Shown here piece by piece: positions 8,301 to 15,660 of a DNA stretch of 28,145 nt (the stretch's first letter is position 1; the number at the start of each line of letters is the position of its first letter). The notes below the pieces were generated by a model, which did no database searches, was not told the DNA's origin, and saw only the letters and a program-made list of their open reading frames with translations. The translations under genes were made by a program, and so were the position numbers. Origin of the DNA: Prevotella sp. UBA7594 (GTDB taxonomy: Bacteria; Bacteroidota; Bacteroidia; Bacteroidales; Bacteroidaceae); NCBI GenBank assembly GCA_002490315.1, contig DLKG01000015.1, positions 1-28,145 on the forward strand. Reading direction: 5' to 3'.

Positions 8301-9889
8301 GGGAGCTTCACGCTTGTGCCAACGTTCACGTCGCGCGACTCAGCGTATTTGCTCTGCATGTCGCCGTTGTTGGCAGCCACCTTATAATAATATGTGGCAA
8401 TTTCGGGCGAGTTGATATGGTCGGTGTAAGCCGTTGCTGTTGTGTTCTGTGCGAGAACAACAGAGTCCTTCACGTTCTGCGAGTTGACGCGCACCACGGT
8501 GTAGTTGATGTTCGCCTTGTCGAAGTAGCCTCCGTTTACACCAGCCGTAGGAGCTTTCCATGAGAGCTTCACGTCCTGTCCGCTCACGGAGGCCGTAAGG
8601 TTGGAGGGTGCCTTAGGCACGTCGTAGCCGAGGCGTGTGCTCGTTGTGGTCATCTCGCTGACGGCGGCAGGGCGCTCGTCGCTTGCCGGTACTTCAGCCG
8701 TTACGCCGAACACCGTTTCGCCGCTCTTCGTCGAGGAGAACTCTCTTGTCACCGTCTCGCCAGGAGCTGCAGTGCCCGTTAGATTGCTCTCGCCGTTGAG
8801 GCGTAGCGTGTAGCTGAGGTTGCCGCTGAGAGCAGCGTCGTTGACGTCCTTCGTTGGCATCGTGAATGTCACGGTGCCCTGATTGAGCGACGACAGGCTC
8901 ACGGAAAGGTTGCTTGCAGCCTGCGGCAGCGTGGCGAGGTTGAGGTCCTGCTTGATGAAGATGCTCGACATCTGGTCGTAAGTAGCCTCGCCTTCTTCGC
9001 CGAAGTCGGTGACGGTTGTAGACTTTGCTGTGGAAGGGTCTATCTCGACAATGTGCGTTGCCCAGTCGTCACCCACCATTGCCCAGTAAATCTTGCCCGT
9101 ATTGTAGTCGCACGTGGCGCTTTGGAACAGGAATGGCACGGGAGTCATTCCCGTGGAACCGATAGTAGTATATGTGGCGTTGTACTTGTTGACGAGATAG
9201 AGCTTTCCGCTCTTTCCGATACAGTAGAGGTCGCCGTTGCGGTTGAATGTGAGGGCGATGATGTTTTCAGGCAGTTCGCCGATGGCTGAGCTGCTGGTGA
9301 TGACGTCGCTGTCGAAGTTCATGTAGGTGAGCTTGCCGAGCGTCGTGTACTTTCCGGAGTAGTTGCCGTCAGAGAATATGCCGTACACCTTCTGCGTCTG
9401 CGGGTCGAAGGCGAGGTCTCTTGATATGGCGGTGAACGCCATGTCCATGCTCGTCTTGTCGCCCTTCAAAGTCCAGTCGGTGGAATCGTACTCATAGAAA
9501 TGTACGGGGAATTTCACCGTGGCACCGGCGTCGTTGTCCTCCTCGTAGTAAGACGACAGGAAGGTGCCCTGCATATAGGTGCCTCCACCGTAATTCTTCA
9601 CGTCGCTGCTGACGAGCGATATGCCCGAAGGGTTGGTTGTGTTGAATGTGTACAGGCCTGCAGCGTGTTCGTCGCTTGATGCCACGTAGCCGTAGAGCTG
9701 CACGCCCTGCGCCTTGGCATCAGCCTTCTTGTGTGCCGACTGCCGTGAAGCCTTCTTTGCTACGCGGCGTGCCAGCACTTCCGCCGGAACGGCGTGCGTC
9801 TGCGCCAGAGCCTCAGCCACGGGAGCCGCAATCACGGTCAGCGCGACAAGAGCCTTAGCGTAAGGCTTGATGTTGGAGTCTTTTCTCAT
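5342..9889 (-). CDS. Giant secreted multidomain adhesin-like protein, paralog of the 904-5193 product, with T9SS-like sorting domain
   Basis: The protein has 1515 aa. A signal peptide (hydrophobic ALVALTVIAAPVAEALA, about 12-29) is followed by a short very basic stretch (about 40-58, ARRVAKKASRQSAHKKADAK) absent from the paralog. A propeller-like region (about 62-320) shows QKVYGIFSDGN and TGKIYWAM. Fn3-like repeats are interrupted by choice-of-anchor J modules at about 525-680 (DDWLISPAV), 880-1050 and 1180-1378 (NDDWLISPEL, LLIDDISF), with a CARDB-like module at about 1046-1145. The C-terminus, ending APGMYIVRVAGNSYKVVVK, matches type A sorting domains removed during type IX secretion. Module order equals that of the neighbour, so a tandem duplication with divergence is likely. 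The substrate or ligand is unknown. The N-terminus fits the promoter at 9943-9972. Confidence 0.88.
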   Translation of the reverse strand: MRKDSNIKPYAKALVALTVIAAPVAEALAQTHAVPAEVLARRVAKKASRQSAHKKADAKAQGVQLYGYVASSDEHAAGLYTFNTTNPSGISLVSSDVKNYGGGTYMQGTFLSSYYEEDNDAGATVKFPVHFYEYDSTDWTLKGDKTSMDMAFTAISRDLAFDPQTQKVYGIFSDGNYSGKYTTLGKLTYMNFDSDVITSSSAIGELPENIIALTFNRNGDLYCIGKSGKLYLVNKYNATYTTIGSTGMTPVPFLFQSATCDYNTGKIYWAMVGDDWATHIVEIDPSTAKSTTVTDFGEEGEATYDQMSSIFIKQDLNLATLPQAASNLSVSLSSLNQGTVTFTMPTKDVNDAALSGNLSYTLRLNGESNLTGTAAPGETVTREFSSTKSGETVFGVTAEVPASDERPAAVSEMTTTSTRLGYDVPKAPSNLTASVSGQDVKLSWKAPTAGVNGGYFDKANINYTVVRVNSQNVKDSVVLAQNTTATAYTDHINSPEIATYYYKVAANNGDMQSKYAESRDVNVGTSVKLPYSNSIHSEDKFKELTVVDANNDGKTWTYSDDYEAAIYSYSQENAGDDWLISPAVNMKKNSAYKFSFDAVNTYPTERVAASVGKAATAEAMTDEVIAPTDITYNPRRHTLSGTFRAKEDGLHYFGVHAVSDADCNTLFVDNMNISEVPATAPDVVSELNVVPGENGATSATVSFKAPTTALDGNKLTGNLKVNISRDGNVVTTLQNIAPGEACSYKDEGMDSGSHKYAVAAINANGEEGLDVSTKVFVGEDEPGTVRNLKAVEDSEKEGLIHVTWDAPAGKNGGYINPENLTYYISVGTSSEDISLGNVNKYDEQLTTNGKQVYTGYSVYAVNNTGGGRENWKTCTAIAGPALKAPMIESFPKSTMKSGPWITNVTNGEIGEAYCYCMSESTVAKPQDEDGGMQSFGAEATGKAVRSESPKVDISGMEHPVLNFWVYLNGDGDQMNVSIQKNYGDFINVKSISSDEASKGWHRYSIDLSPYKDSKYIRVGFEGKAVKNTDAFLAYDNVAIVENTAHDLMATDLTVEESVKAGSETPVEFSFRNNASTAVKGGDYNIVLYKNDKEVARKAGVDIDADMVKTVTIKNTATVFDTEHTKYHATVEYANDGIPANNTSDKKQIKVVLPDYPTPTDLTAASIWNGVQLNWTAPELNDRKPKATVESFEDYNAFVISGYGNWTTYDADKQNTIQITLSEIFGPLKYDNAGKPMAFQVFNSEKAGIPYESWDAHTGDQMLVSFSCASTDGGTTKAQNDDWLISPELNGEAQTISFYAKAGMGGSALPEQFEVLYSTTSKAINNFQKLGSTVDVNNAKSWDEYKFDLPEGAKYFAIRCVSNNKFALLIDDISFVEAGSKPEDLELQGYNVYRDGVKMNADLISREMFVDKIAQLSTKYSYAVTALYDKGESLPSNIAEITYFTGVKELDAANVKVTTESGAIVIAGAEGKLASVFSANGSRVAERRASSTEHVNVAPGMYIVRVAGNSYKVVVK

Positions 9890-9942
9890 AACGTAAGATT
9901 AAGATATTGGTTTGTGAAATGTTGTTATCCGTAAAGATAATG

Positions 9943-9972
9943 CAAAGGTATATAAAAAACATGAAAATGCAA
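9943..9972 (-). promoter_or_regulatory. Bacteroidetes-type promoter for the 5342-9889 gene
   Basis: On the minus strand TACCTTTG (9950-9943) matches the -7 consensus TAnnTTTG, and TTG (9972-9970) lies 19 bp upstream as the -33 element. The start codon is at 9889, giving an untranslated leader of roughly 45 nt. Confidence 0.7.
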
Positions 9973-10019
9973 GTAGCTGTTGTTTAAATTCTGAAAAATA
10001 GGGACTTATGGTCATTCTA

Positions 10020-10053
10020 TTGTCGTGTAATTCGCTATTTTTGTTTAATTTTG
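10020..10053 (+). promoter_or_regulatory. Probable promoter of the DPP IV gene
   Basis: TAATTTTG at 10046-10053 matches TAnnTTTG, with a partial -33 element TTG at 10020-10022. The 23-bp spacing is longer than the usual 19-21, so the -33 assignment is weak. It is divergent from the promoter at 9943-9972. Confidence 0.5.
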
Positions 10054-10084
10054 CAGGCATAAAACAAGTAACATATTTATAATT

Positions 10085-12295
10085 ATGACAATGAAACGAT
10101 TGTTGTTAATCATCACAGCATTTATCATGTACGCATCAACAATGTCTGCCGGTGGACGCCTGACGATAGCCGACATCACCGGCGGCAAGTTTGCCGCCAA
10201 GACCGTGAACGGCATCAACCCCATTGAGGGCACCGACACCTACGCCCGCATCAGCGACGACGGAAAGCGCGTGGAGAGCTACTCTTTCAAGACGGGCAAG
10301 AAGCTCGCTGTGCTCTTCGACGTGGACAACACCATGGGCAAGAAGCTGAAGGACTTCGACGACTATATCCTCTCGCCCGACGGCACGCGCATGCTCATCC
10401 AGACCTCTACGGAGCGCATCTACCGCCGCTCCTTCAAGGCCGACTTCTACATCTACACCATAGCCTCGCGCAAGCTTGAGCGTCTTTCCGACGGCGCGAA
10501 GCAGCAAGTGCCGGTGTGGTCGGCTGACGGACAGCAAGTGGCTTTCGTGCGCGACGGCAACATCTTCCTCGTGAAGCTGCTCTATGACAATGCCGAGATA
10601 CAGGTGACGAAGGACGGCAAGTTCGGCGAGGTCATCAACGGCTTGCCCGACTGGGTTAACGAGGAGGAGTTTGGCTTCAATTGCGCCCTCACGTTCAACG
10701 CCGACGGCACGATGCTCTGTTGGCTGCGCTACGACGAGTCGCGCGTCAAGACCTATTCGCTCCAGATGTACAAGGGACTTGAGCCCGAGAAGCAGGAGAA
10801 TGCTTCCTATCCCGGATTCTACTCCTACAAATATCCTAAGGCAGGCGAGGACAACAGCCTCGTGACCGCCTGGAGCTACGACATCAAGAGCCACAAAATC
10901 AGCAAGCTTGCCGTGCCTCTCGACGCCGATGGCTATATGCCGCGCATAAAGTCCACCTCCAATCCGGCGCGTGTAATGGTCTACACTATGAACCGCCATC
11001 AGGACCAGCTCTGCCTCTACGCCGTCAATCCTCGCAGCACCATGGCGCAGCTCATTGTCAAGGAGCAGGTGGCGAAGTACGTGAAGGAGGAGTCGATGGA
11101 GGGCGTGAAATTCATCGGCGACAACATCCTTCTGCCCAGCGACCGCTCAGGCTACATGAAGCTCTACGTCTACAACATGAACGGACAGCTCCTTCGCACC
11201 ATCGGCGACGGCAACTACGACATAACTAATGTCTACGGCTACGATGCCAAGACGGGCGACGTCTTCTATCAGGCTGCCGCTCTCGGTGCCTCCGACCGCC
11301 AGGTGTACGTCTGCCACCGCAACGGAAAGACACAGCGCCTCACCGACCGTGAGGGATGGAACTCCGCGCTCTTCTCCGGCGACTATCAATACTTCATCAA
11401 CACGTGGAGCGACTACAACACTCCCTACGTCTTCACGACGCGCTCTCGCGACGGCAAGCTCATCTCTACCCTCCAGGACAACAGCGAGCTGAAGGCTCTC
11501 GCCGCCGACTATGGCTTCTGCAAGCGCGAGCCTTTCTCCTTCAAGACATCGGAAGGCGTGGAGCTTAACGGCTGGATGCTAAAGCCGCGCGATTTCGACG
11601 CCTCGAAAAAATACCCCGTCATCATGCATCAGTATAGCGGCCCCGGCAGCCAGCAGGTTGTCAACTCCTGGGGCGCCGGCTCCATGGGACAGGGCGGCGC
11701 TTTCGACTCCTATCTCGCTCAGCAGGGCTTCATCATCGTCAGCGTTGACGGACGCGGTACGGGAGGCAGAGGCTCCGACTTCGAGAAGTGTACCTATCTG
11801 AAGATTGGCGACCTTGAGTCGAAAGACCAGGTGGAGGCAGCCATCTATCTCGGCTCCCTGCCTTACGTCGACAAGGAGCGCATCGGCATCTGGGGATGGA
11901 GCTACGGCGGATTCAACACGCTCATGAGCATGTCGGAGGGCAGAGGCGTCTTCCGTGCAGGAGTGGCCATCGCACCGCCAACCAACTGGAAGTTCTACGA
12001 CACCATCTACACCGAGCGCTACATGCGCACACCGAAGGAGAACCCCGACGGTTACGCCACCAACCCCATCAACCGCGCCTCAAAGCTCCATGGTGCACTG
12101 CTCATCTGCCACGGCACAGCCGACGACAACGTTCATCCACAGAACACCTTCGAGTACTCCGAGGCTCTCGTGCAGGCCGACAAGGATTTCCGCGAGTTGC
12201 TCTACACCAATCGCAATCACGGCATCAGCGGAGGCAACACGCGCAATCATCTGCTCCGACAGGTGGCACAGTTCTTCATGAATGAGCTGCGTTAG
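10085..12295 (+). CDS. Dipeptidyl peptidase IV (S9B serine peptidase)
   Basis: This 736-aa protein removes X-Pro or X-Ala dipeptides from peptide N-termini, probably in the periplasm as in other Bacteroidales, where such dipeptides feed amino-acid metabolism. It has a signal peptide (KRLLLIITAFIMYASTMSA), an N-terminal eight-blade propeller region (about 60-430) and a C-terminal alpha/beta-hydrolase domain (about 500-736). Ser606 in GWSYGG is the nucleophile, Asp680 in HGTADDNVH and His712 in NHGI complete the triad, and DWVNEEEF (Glu193-195) is the double-Glu motif that anchors the substrate amino group. Length is close to the roughly 720 residues of the Porphyromonas enzyme. A second in-frame ATG at 10091 is an equally plausible start and changes only two residues. 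The gene stands alone, divergent from the secreted paralogs and convergent with fkp. Confidence 0.96.
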   Translation: MTMKRLLLIITAFIMYASTMSAGGRLTIADITGGKFAAKTVNGINPIEGTDTYARISDDGKRVESYSFKTGKKLAVLFDVDNTMGKKLKDFDDYILSPDGTRMLIQTSTERIYRRSFKADFYIYTIASRKLERLSDGAKQQVPVWSADGQQVAFVRDGNIFLVKLLYDNAEIQVTKDGKFGEVINGLPDWVNEEEFGFNCALTFNADGTMLCWLRYDESRVKTYSLQMYKGLEPEKQENASYPGFYSYKYPKAGEDNSLVTAWSYDIKSHKISKLAVPLDADGYMPRIKSTSNPARVMVYTMNRHQDQLCLYAVNPRSTMAQLIVKEQVAKYVKEESMEGVKFIGDNILLPSDRSGYMKLYVYNMNGQLLRTIGDGNYDITNVYGYDAKTGDVFYQAAALGASDRQVYVCHRNGKTQRLTDREGWNSALFSGDYQYFINTWSDYNTPYVFTTRSRDGKLISTLQDNSELKALAADYGFCKREPFSFKTSEGVELNGWMLKPRDFDASKKYPVIMHQYSGPGSQQVVNSWGAGSMGQGGAFDSYLAQQGFIIVSVDGRGTGGRGSDFEKCTYLKIGDLESKDQVEAAIYLGSLPYVDKERIGIWGWSYGGFNTLMSMSEGRGVFRAGVAIAPPTNWKFYDTIYTERYMRTPKENPDGYATNPINRASKLHGALLICHGTADDNVHPQNTFEYSEALVQADKDFRELLYTNRNHGISGGNTRNHLLRQVAQFFMNELR

Positions 12296-12476
12296 TAGCT
12301 GTATAGACAAAGGTTTATATGCCTGCTTGCATTACAATATTTGCCTGTTTTTATCGCCCAAAACTTGCGAATGAATCGGCAATCTTTCATTTGTGCGGTT
12401 TTTCTTCAAAAATCGGCGTGCAACAATGAAGCTATTGAATATCAGGAATTTATGTAAGCGAAATAGGACTTTGTGC

Positions 12477-12504
12477 AAAAAAAGTAGCCCATGAATGGGG
12501 CTAC
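12477..12504 (-). terminator. Intrinsic terminator, probably of the rhaM-type/fkp operon
   Basis: On the minus strand the stem GTAGCCC/GGGCTAC (12504-12498 with 12490-12484) closes a 7-nt loop and is followed by seven U (plus-strand A at 12483-12477). It lies about 280 nt beyond the fkp stop codon, so the transcript would include both hairpin units of this gap. Confidence 0.7.
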
Positions 12505-12513
12505 ATTATAGTA

Positions 12514-12548
12514 AAAGTGGCACTTTAGCATTGCTAAAGTGCCACTTT
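12514..12548. repeat. Hairpin unit A: 16-bp perfect inverted repeat with 3-nt loop
   Basis: The arms AAAGTGGCACTTTAGC and its exact reverse complement flank the loop ATT. Each arm also contains a 13-bp near palindrome, AAAGTG-G-CACTTT, so the unit could form one long hairpin or two small ones. It is related to the unit that starts 44 bp downstream (24 of 35 positions identical, by my hand alignment). Confidence 0.85.
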
Positions 12549-12557
12549 ACGTTTATA

Positions 12558-12592
12558 GAAGCGCCGCTTCAGACCTGCTAAAGCGGCGCTTT
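12558..12592. repeat. Hairpin unit B: 11-bp inverted repeat with T-run, related to unit A
   Basis: The arms AAGCGCCGCTT (12559-12569) and AAGCGGCGCTT (12581-12591) pair perfectly around an 11-nt loop, and T continues to 12593. On the plus strand this can act as a terminator for the DPP IV transcript. Aligned with unit A, three base pairs have changed on both sides so that pairing is kept. Confidence 0.8.
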
Positions 12593-12786
12593 TCAATGCA
12601 TGCAACCTGTAAATTTCCCTCTTTTCCATCCTTTTTGCAAGAAAAAAGTTCTGATTTCACATTAGGCGAAGCCAACGCCATAGGATTTCAGAGCGGAAAA
12701 ACATCCAGATTGAAAATTCCTTTTGTAATACTTTTTTACTTCGTGTACGATATTTGCATCCCTGCATAGCAAGGAGCATTACTCCG

Positions 12787-15639
12787 TCAGCTGCGGCTCA
12801 CTTGGAAGCCGTTTTGACATAAAGTCATCTCCACGAAGCGTGCCTTGTCGTTAGGTCGGTTTTCGGAGAGGATGCGCCTGATGCGTGCAGCAGCGTCTTC
12901 GTCCTTCGCCACCATGTACAGATAGCCTCCGCCGCCAGCACCCGGCAATTTGTAGCCAAGGCATAGGTCGTCGACAAGCCTCGTCAGCGCCTGCACGGCA
13001 GGAGGATTAGTGCCGGAGTCGATTGCTTGGTTTTGCAGCCATGTCTTTCCGACGAGGTGTCCCATGCGTTCGAAGTCCATGCGCTGAATGGCGTCGAACA
13101 TGTTGAGGGCGTGCGCCTTCATCTCGCGCAGCATGGCAAGCTCGTCGTGCTCGTTGAGGAACATCTTGCGCACAATCTCGGCAAGGATGGTCTTCGCCGT
13201 GCGCGTGATGCCAGTGTAGTAGAGCAGATGACAAGCCTTGTATTCCGGCTGGGAGAAGAGAGCGTCGGGCAGATAGCGTACCTCCGGGCTTTGTCCGAAG
13301 CCACGCTCCGTCTGGAGCAGTTTCACGCCAGGGAGCAGTCCGCCAAACTGGTCTTGCCATCCTCCGCCCGTCGTGAGCAGTTGCTCAAGCACGAGCGTGC
13401 GGTGGCCAATCTCCGCCTTGTCCCATCCCAAGCCGCAGAAGTCGCTCAGCGCGCCGAGCACGGTTGAGGCGAGAAGAGAGCTTGTGCCAAGTCCGGAGCC
13501 TGCGGGAATGGCAGAGAGCAGCGTCACCTCGATGCCGCATCCGAAAGCACGCAGCTGTTCCTCAAGCGAGGCATAGCGATCCTTGCAGAACTGCGGAACA
13601 AAGCCTGCGAGCGCGAGGGCAGCCTTAGGAATGGAGAACGGCGAGCCCACCTTATTATATAGAGCCAGTTCCTCAAATGAAGTGATGGTCTCTGATGCGC
13701 CGAGGTCGATGCTTCGCAGCACGATGTGGGGTTCGGAGCATGGCTTCACGTAGGTCTGGAGAGGCGGCTGTCCGTTTAGTTTTATGGCGAGGTTGACAAC
13801 GTTGCCGCCCTCCATGAGGCAGAACGGCGGCGTGTCGGTCCATCCGCCGGCGATGTCGATGCGCACGGGCGAGCGTCCCCATACGATTTGGTCAGCGTAC
13901 ACGGAGAGCTTCGGCTGCTGGCTCACGCGGAGCGCCTCTGCCGTCAGTCCCTCGCGCAGGAGGGCGAAGGCACGCTCCTCTTGCTCCTTGCCGTCGGCGC
14001 CAGCAAAGCGCTGGGCCTCCGAGCGGAACATGGCGTCGCGTGTGCGTGTGAGTAGCGACGCCGAGTCGGGTAGGGTGTCGGGCATAGGGATGGCGTAGCG
14101 TCCGTAGTCGCGTGCCACGCTCTCAAGGTCGGTCTGGTAGAACACGCTGTGCTGCCAGTTCTTGGCAAGCAGCGGGAGGTTGGCGTTGCGCAGTTTGGTG
14201 CGCTGCTCCACGAGTCGACTCAGATTGGCCTCGCTGCTAATCTCGTCGGCACTCATCCGTCGGGCGTTGGTCCATATCTCCTTGCCCTCTTCGAGCGAGG
14301 AGTCGCTGAGCATCCAGCGCAGCACGATGCCCATGTCGTGCGTGTTGTCGACCACGGGGAATATGCGTGCCGCCTGCAGGTCATGGCGTCCCTCGATGGC
14401 GTCGATGCAGATATGTCGCTTCTCTGCCCAGTCGGCGAAGGAACCTCCGAGATATTCCACCTCGGCGAGGTCGCCGCGGAACTTGTCGTTGAAGCCGTAC
14501 GGGCGCACCACCCATTCTTTCTCGCCCATAGGCACAATGTCTACACACTGCCCGGGGGAGAGCGTCAGCGTCCAGTCGTTGTCGGGCACGCCGGTCACTA
14601 TGTTGTCCTGCGTCAGCGTCCAGTGTGCGCCTACGACGGCGTTCTCAATCCATTCGTTGCGGTTTTTGTCGCTCCATTTCGTTCTCAATTCCGTGTTCTG
14701 CACGAATATGGAAGGATGGGGTTTGCGGTCGTGGTGCATAATCTCACGCTGGTCGCTCACGAGGTTTTGTATGGCAAGCATAGAGGAGAGCAGCTCATGC
14801 GACGTGCCGAAATGATAGAACTCGCCGCCGGGCAGCGGCAGTATGGCAACCTTCAGCTTGGCCACTGCCTCGTCCTTTATCACAGGGTTGGAGCCGAGCG
14901 CACAGCCGAACTCGCCGTACATGTCGTAGTTTACGACGTCGCCCGAGAGCGCGTCGCCCTTGTCGGACGAGTGCTCCATGAGCACTTTCACGGCACGGTC
15001 GGAGAGAATCCAGACGCCGATGTCGGTAAGATAGAAATGGTCGGCAAGCAAAGACGAGAGCTTCTCCACAGAAGGCTTCTGGAGCATACACTTCAGCTCG
15101 GTTGGCTTCTCGCGCGTCGAGACGAACACACCGTGATCCTTGGCAATCTCGGGGCCGAGCCACAGACCGTAGCACACGATGTCGGCATCCTCGGGAATAG
15201 GTTGCAGCGGCTCGGTGGAGCGGATGTAGACGTCTCCGCTTACAATCATCGTGTTGAGTCCCTTGGGCGCTATGTCCATGATGCGCTTATAGAGCGGCAC
15301 CTGCAGTGAGAGCAGACTCTGGTGGAGACTCTGTCCGCGCTCCCAGCGGAACACGGGCAGCGGCGTCAGTATTTTGCCCGACGGGGCATACGATGGTAGG
15401 CGTCGGCTTTGTCCGCCGGCATGGAGCAGCAGGCGCTTGTCGGATGCCAGCCATTCGTCGAACGGGCATTGCTTGCCGGAGGCGTCATAGGCGGCGCGCA
15501 GCAGCCATGTCGTTCCACCGCCGGAACCGAGTTTCTTGCCCACGGGGTCGTTCGTGCAGAACCATTCTCTCTTGGGCAACTCTGTGATGTCATGAAAGCA
15601 CCCCACAAGATTAGGGGGCAGTGACAGTAGTTTTTGCAT
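12787..15639 (-). CDS. fkp: Bifunctional L-fucokinase / L-fucose-1-phosphate guanylyltransferase
   Basis: This 950-aa cytoplasmic enzyme turns L-fucose into L-fucose 1-phosphate (ATP) and then GDP-L-fucose (GTP), the salvage route that supplies fucose for capsule and protein glycans. The N-terminal nucleotidyltransferase half shows GSGGGTTWLL (38-47) and AGGQSRRLPSYAPSGK (74-89). The C-terminal GHMP-kinase half shows PVRIDIAGGWTDTPPF (about 591-606), the phosphate-binding loop IPAGSGLGTSS (about 710-720) and the GHMP motif PGAGGGGYLYM (about 897-907). Length equals that of the Bacteroides fragilis fusion (about 949 aa), so both halves are complete. It starts 21 bp after the mutarotase stop codon and is almost certainly co-transcribed with it from the promoter at 16093-16100. 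Confidence 0.96.
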   Translation of the reverse strand: MQKLLSLPPNLVGCFHDITELPKREWFCTNDPVGKKLGSGGGTTWLLRAAYDASGKQCPFDEWLASDKRLLLHAGGQSRRLPSYAPSGKILTPLPVFRWERGQSLHQSLLSLQVPLYKRIMDIAPKGLNTMIVSGDVYIRSTEPLQPIPEDADIVCYGLWLGPEIAKDHGVFVSTREKPTELKCMLQKPSVEKLSSLLADHFYLTDIGVWILSDRAVKVLMEHSSDKGDALSGDVVNYDMYGEFGCALGSNPVIKDEAVAKLKVAILPLPGGEFYHFGTSHELLSSMLAIQNLVSDQREIMHHDRKPHPSIFVQNTELRTKWSDKNRNEWIENAVVGAHWTLTQDNIVTGVPDNDWTLTLSPGQCVDIVPMGEKEWVVRPYGFNDKFRGDLAEVEYLGGSFADWAEKRHICIDAIEGRHDLQAARIFPVVDNTHDMGIVLRWMLSDSSLEEGKEIWTNARRMSADEISSEANLSRLVEQRTKLRNANLPLLAKNWQHSVFYQTDLESVARDYGRYAIPMPDTLPDSASLLTRTRDAMFRSEAQRFAGADGKEQEERAFALLREGLTAEALRVSQQPKLSVYADQIVWGRSPVRIDIAGGWTDTPPFCLMEGGNVVNLAIKLNGQPPLQTYVKPCSEPHIVLRSIDLGASETITSFEELALYNKVGSPFSIPKAALALAGFVPQFCKDRYASLEEQLRAFGCGIEVTLLSAIPAGSGLGTSSLLASTVLGALSDFCGLGWDKAEIGHRTLVLEQLLTTGGGWQDQFGGLLPGVKLLQTERGFGQSPEVRYLPDALFSQPEYKACHLLYYTGITRTAKTILAEIVRKMFLNEHDELAMLREMKAHALNMFDAIQRMDFERMGHLVGKTWLQNQAIDSGTNPPAVQALTRLVDDLCLGYKLPGAGGGGYLYMVAKDEDAAARIRRILSENRPNDKARFVEMTLCQNGFQVSRS

Positions 15640-15660
15640 AATTATAAATTTTTTTATTTC

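Larger units (their letters stand above)
12296..12786. other. 491-bp convergent intergenic region with three hairpins and no convincing gene
   Basis: This AT-rich gap lies between the 3' ends of the DPP IV gene and fkp. It holds the minus-strand terminator at 12477-12504 and the two hairpin units at 12514-12592. The only open frame of note (12539-12769, plus, 76 codons) begins inside the second arm of the first hairpin, has no promoter or ribosome site that I can see, and has an amino-acid mix typical of translated noncoding DNA. From about 12600 to 12786 I see no other structured element beyond a short CTTTTT/AAAAAG inverted repeat near 12630-12650. Confidence 0.7.

Noticed and set aside
10136..10999. 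287-codon minus-strand open frame opposite DPP IV
   Set aside because: Antisense shadow of the propeller domain; no family features.
12484..12592. Possible CRISPR array from three successive hairpins
   Set aside because: The units differ in sequence and length, have no constant spacer length, and no cas gene is present.
12539..12769. 76-codon open frame in the convergent gap
   Set aside because: It starts inside a hairpin arm and lacks a promoter or convincing ribosome site. It may be part of a dispersed intergenic sequence, but I cannot support a gene.
14149..15309. 386-codon plus-strand open frame opposite fkp
   Set aside because: It lies fully antisense to the Fkp coding sequence, whose motifs are certain. 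Its composition (rich in Arg, His, Val and Leu) is what a GC-rich codon bias yields on the other strand.
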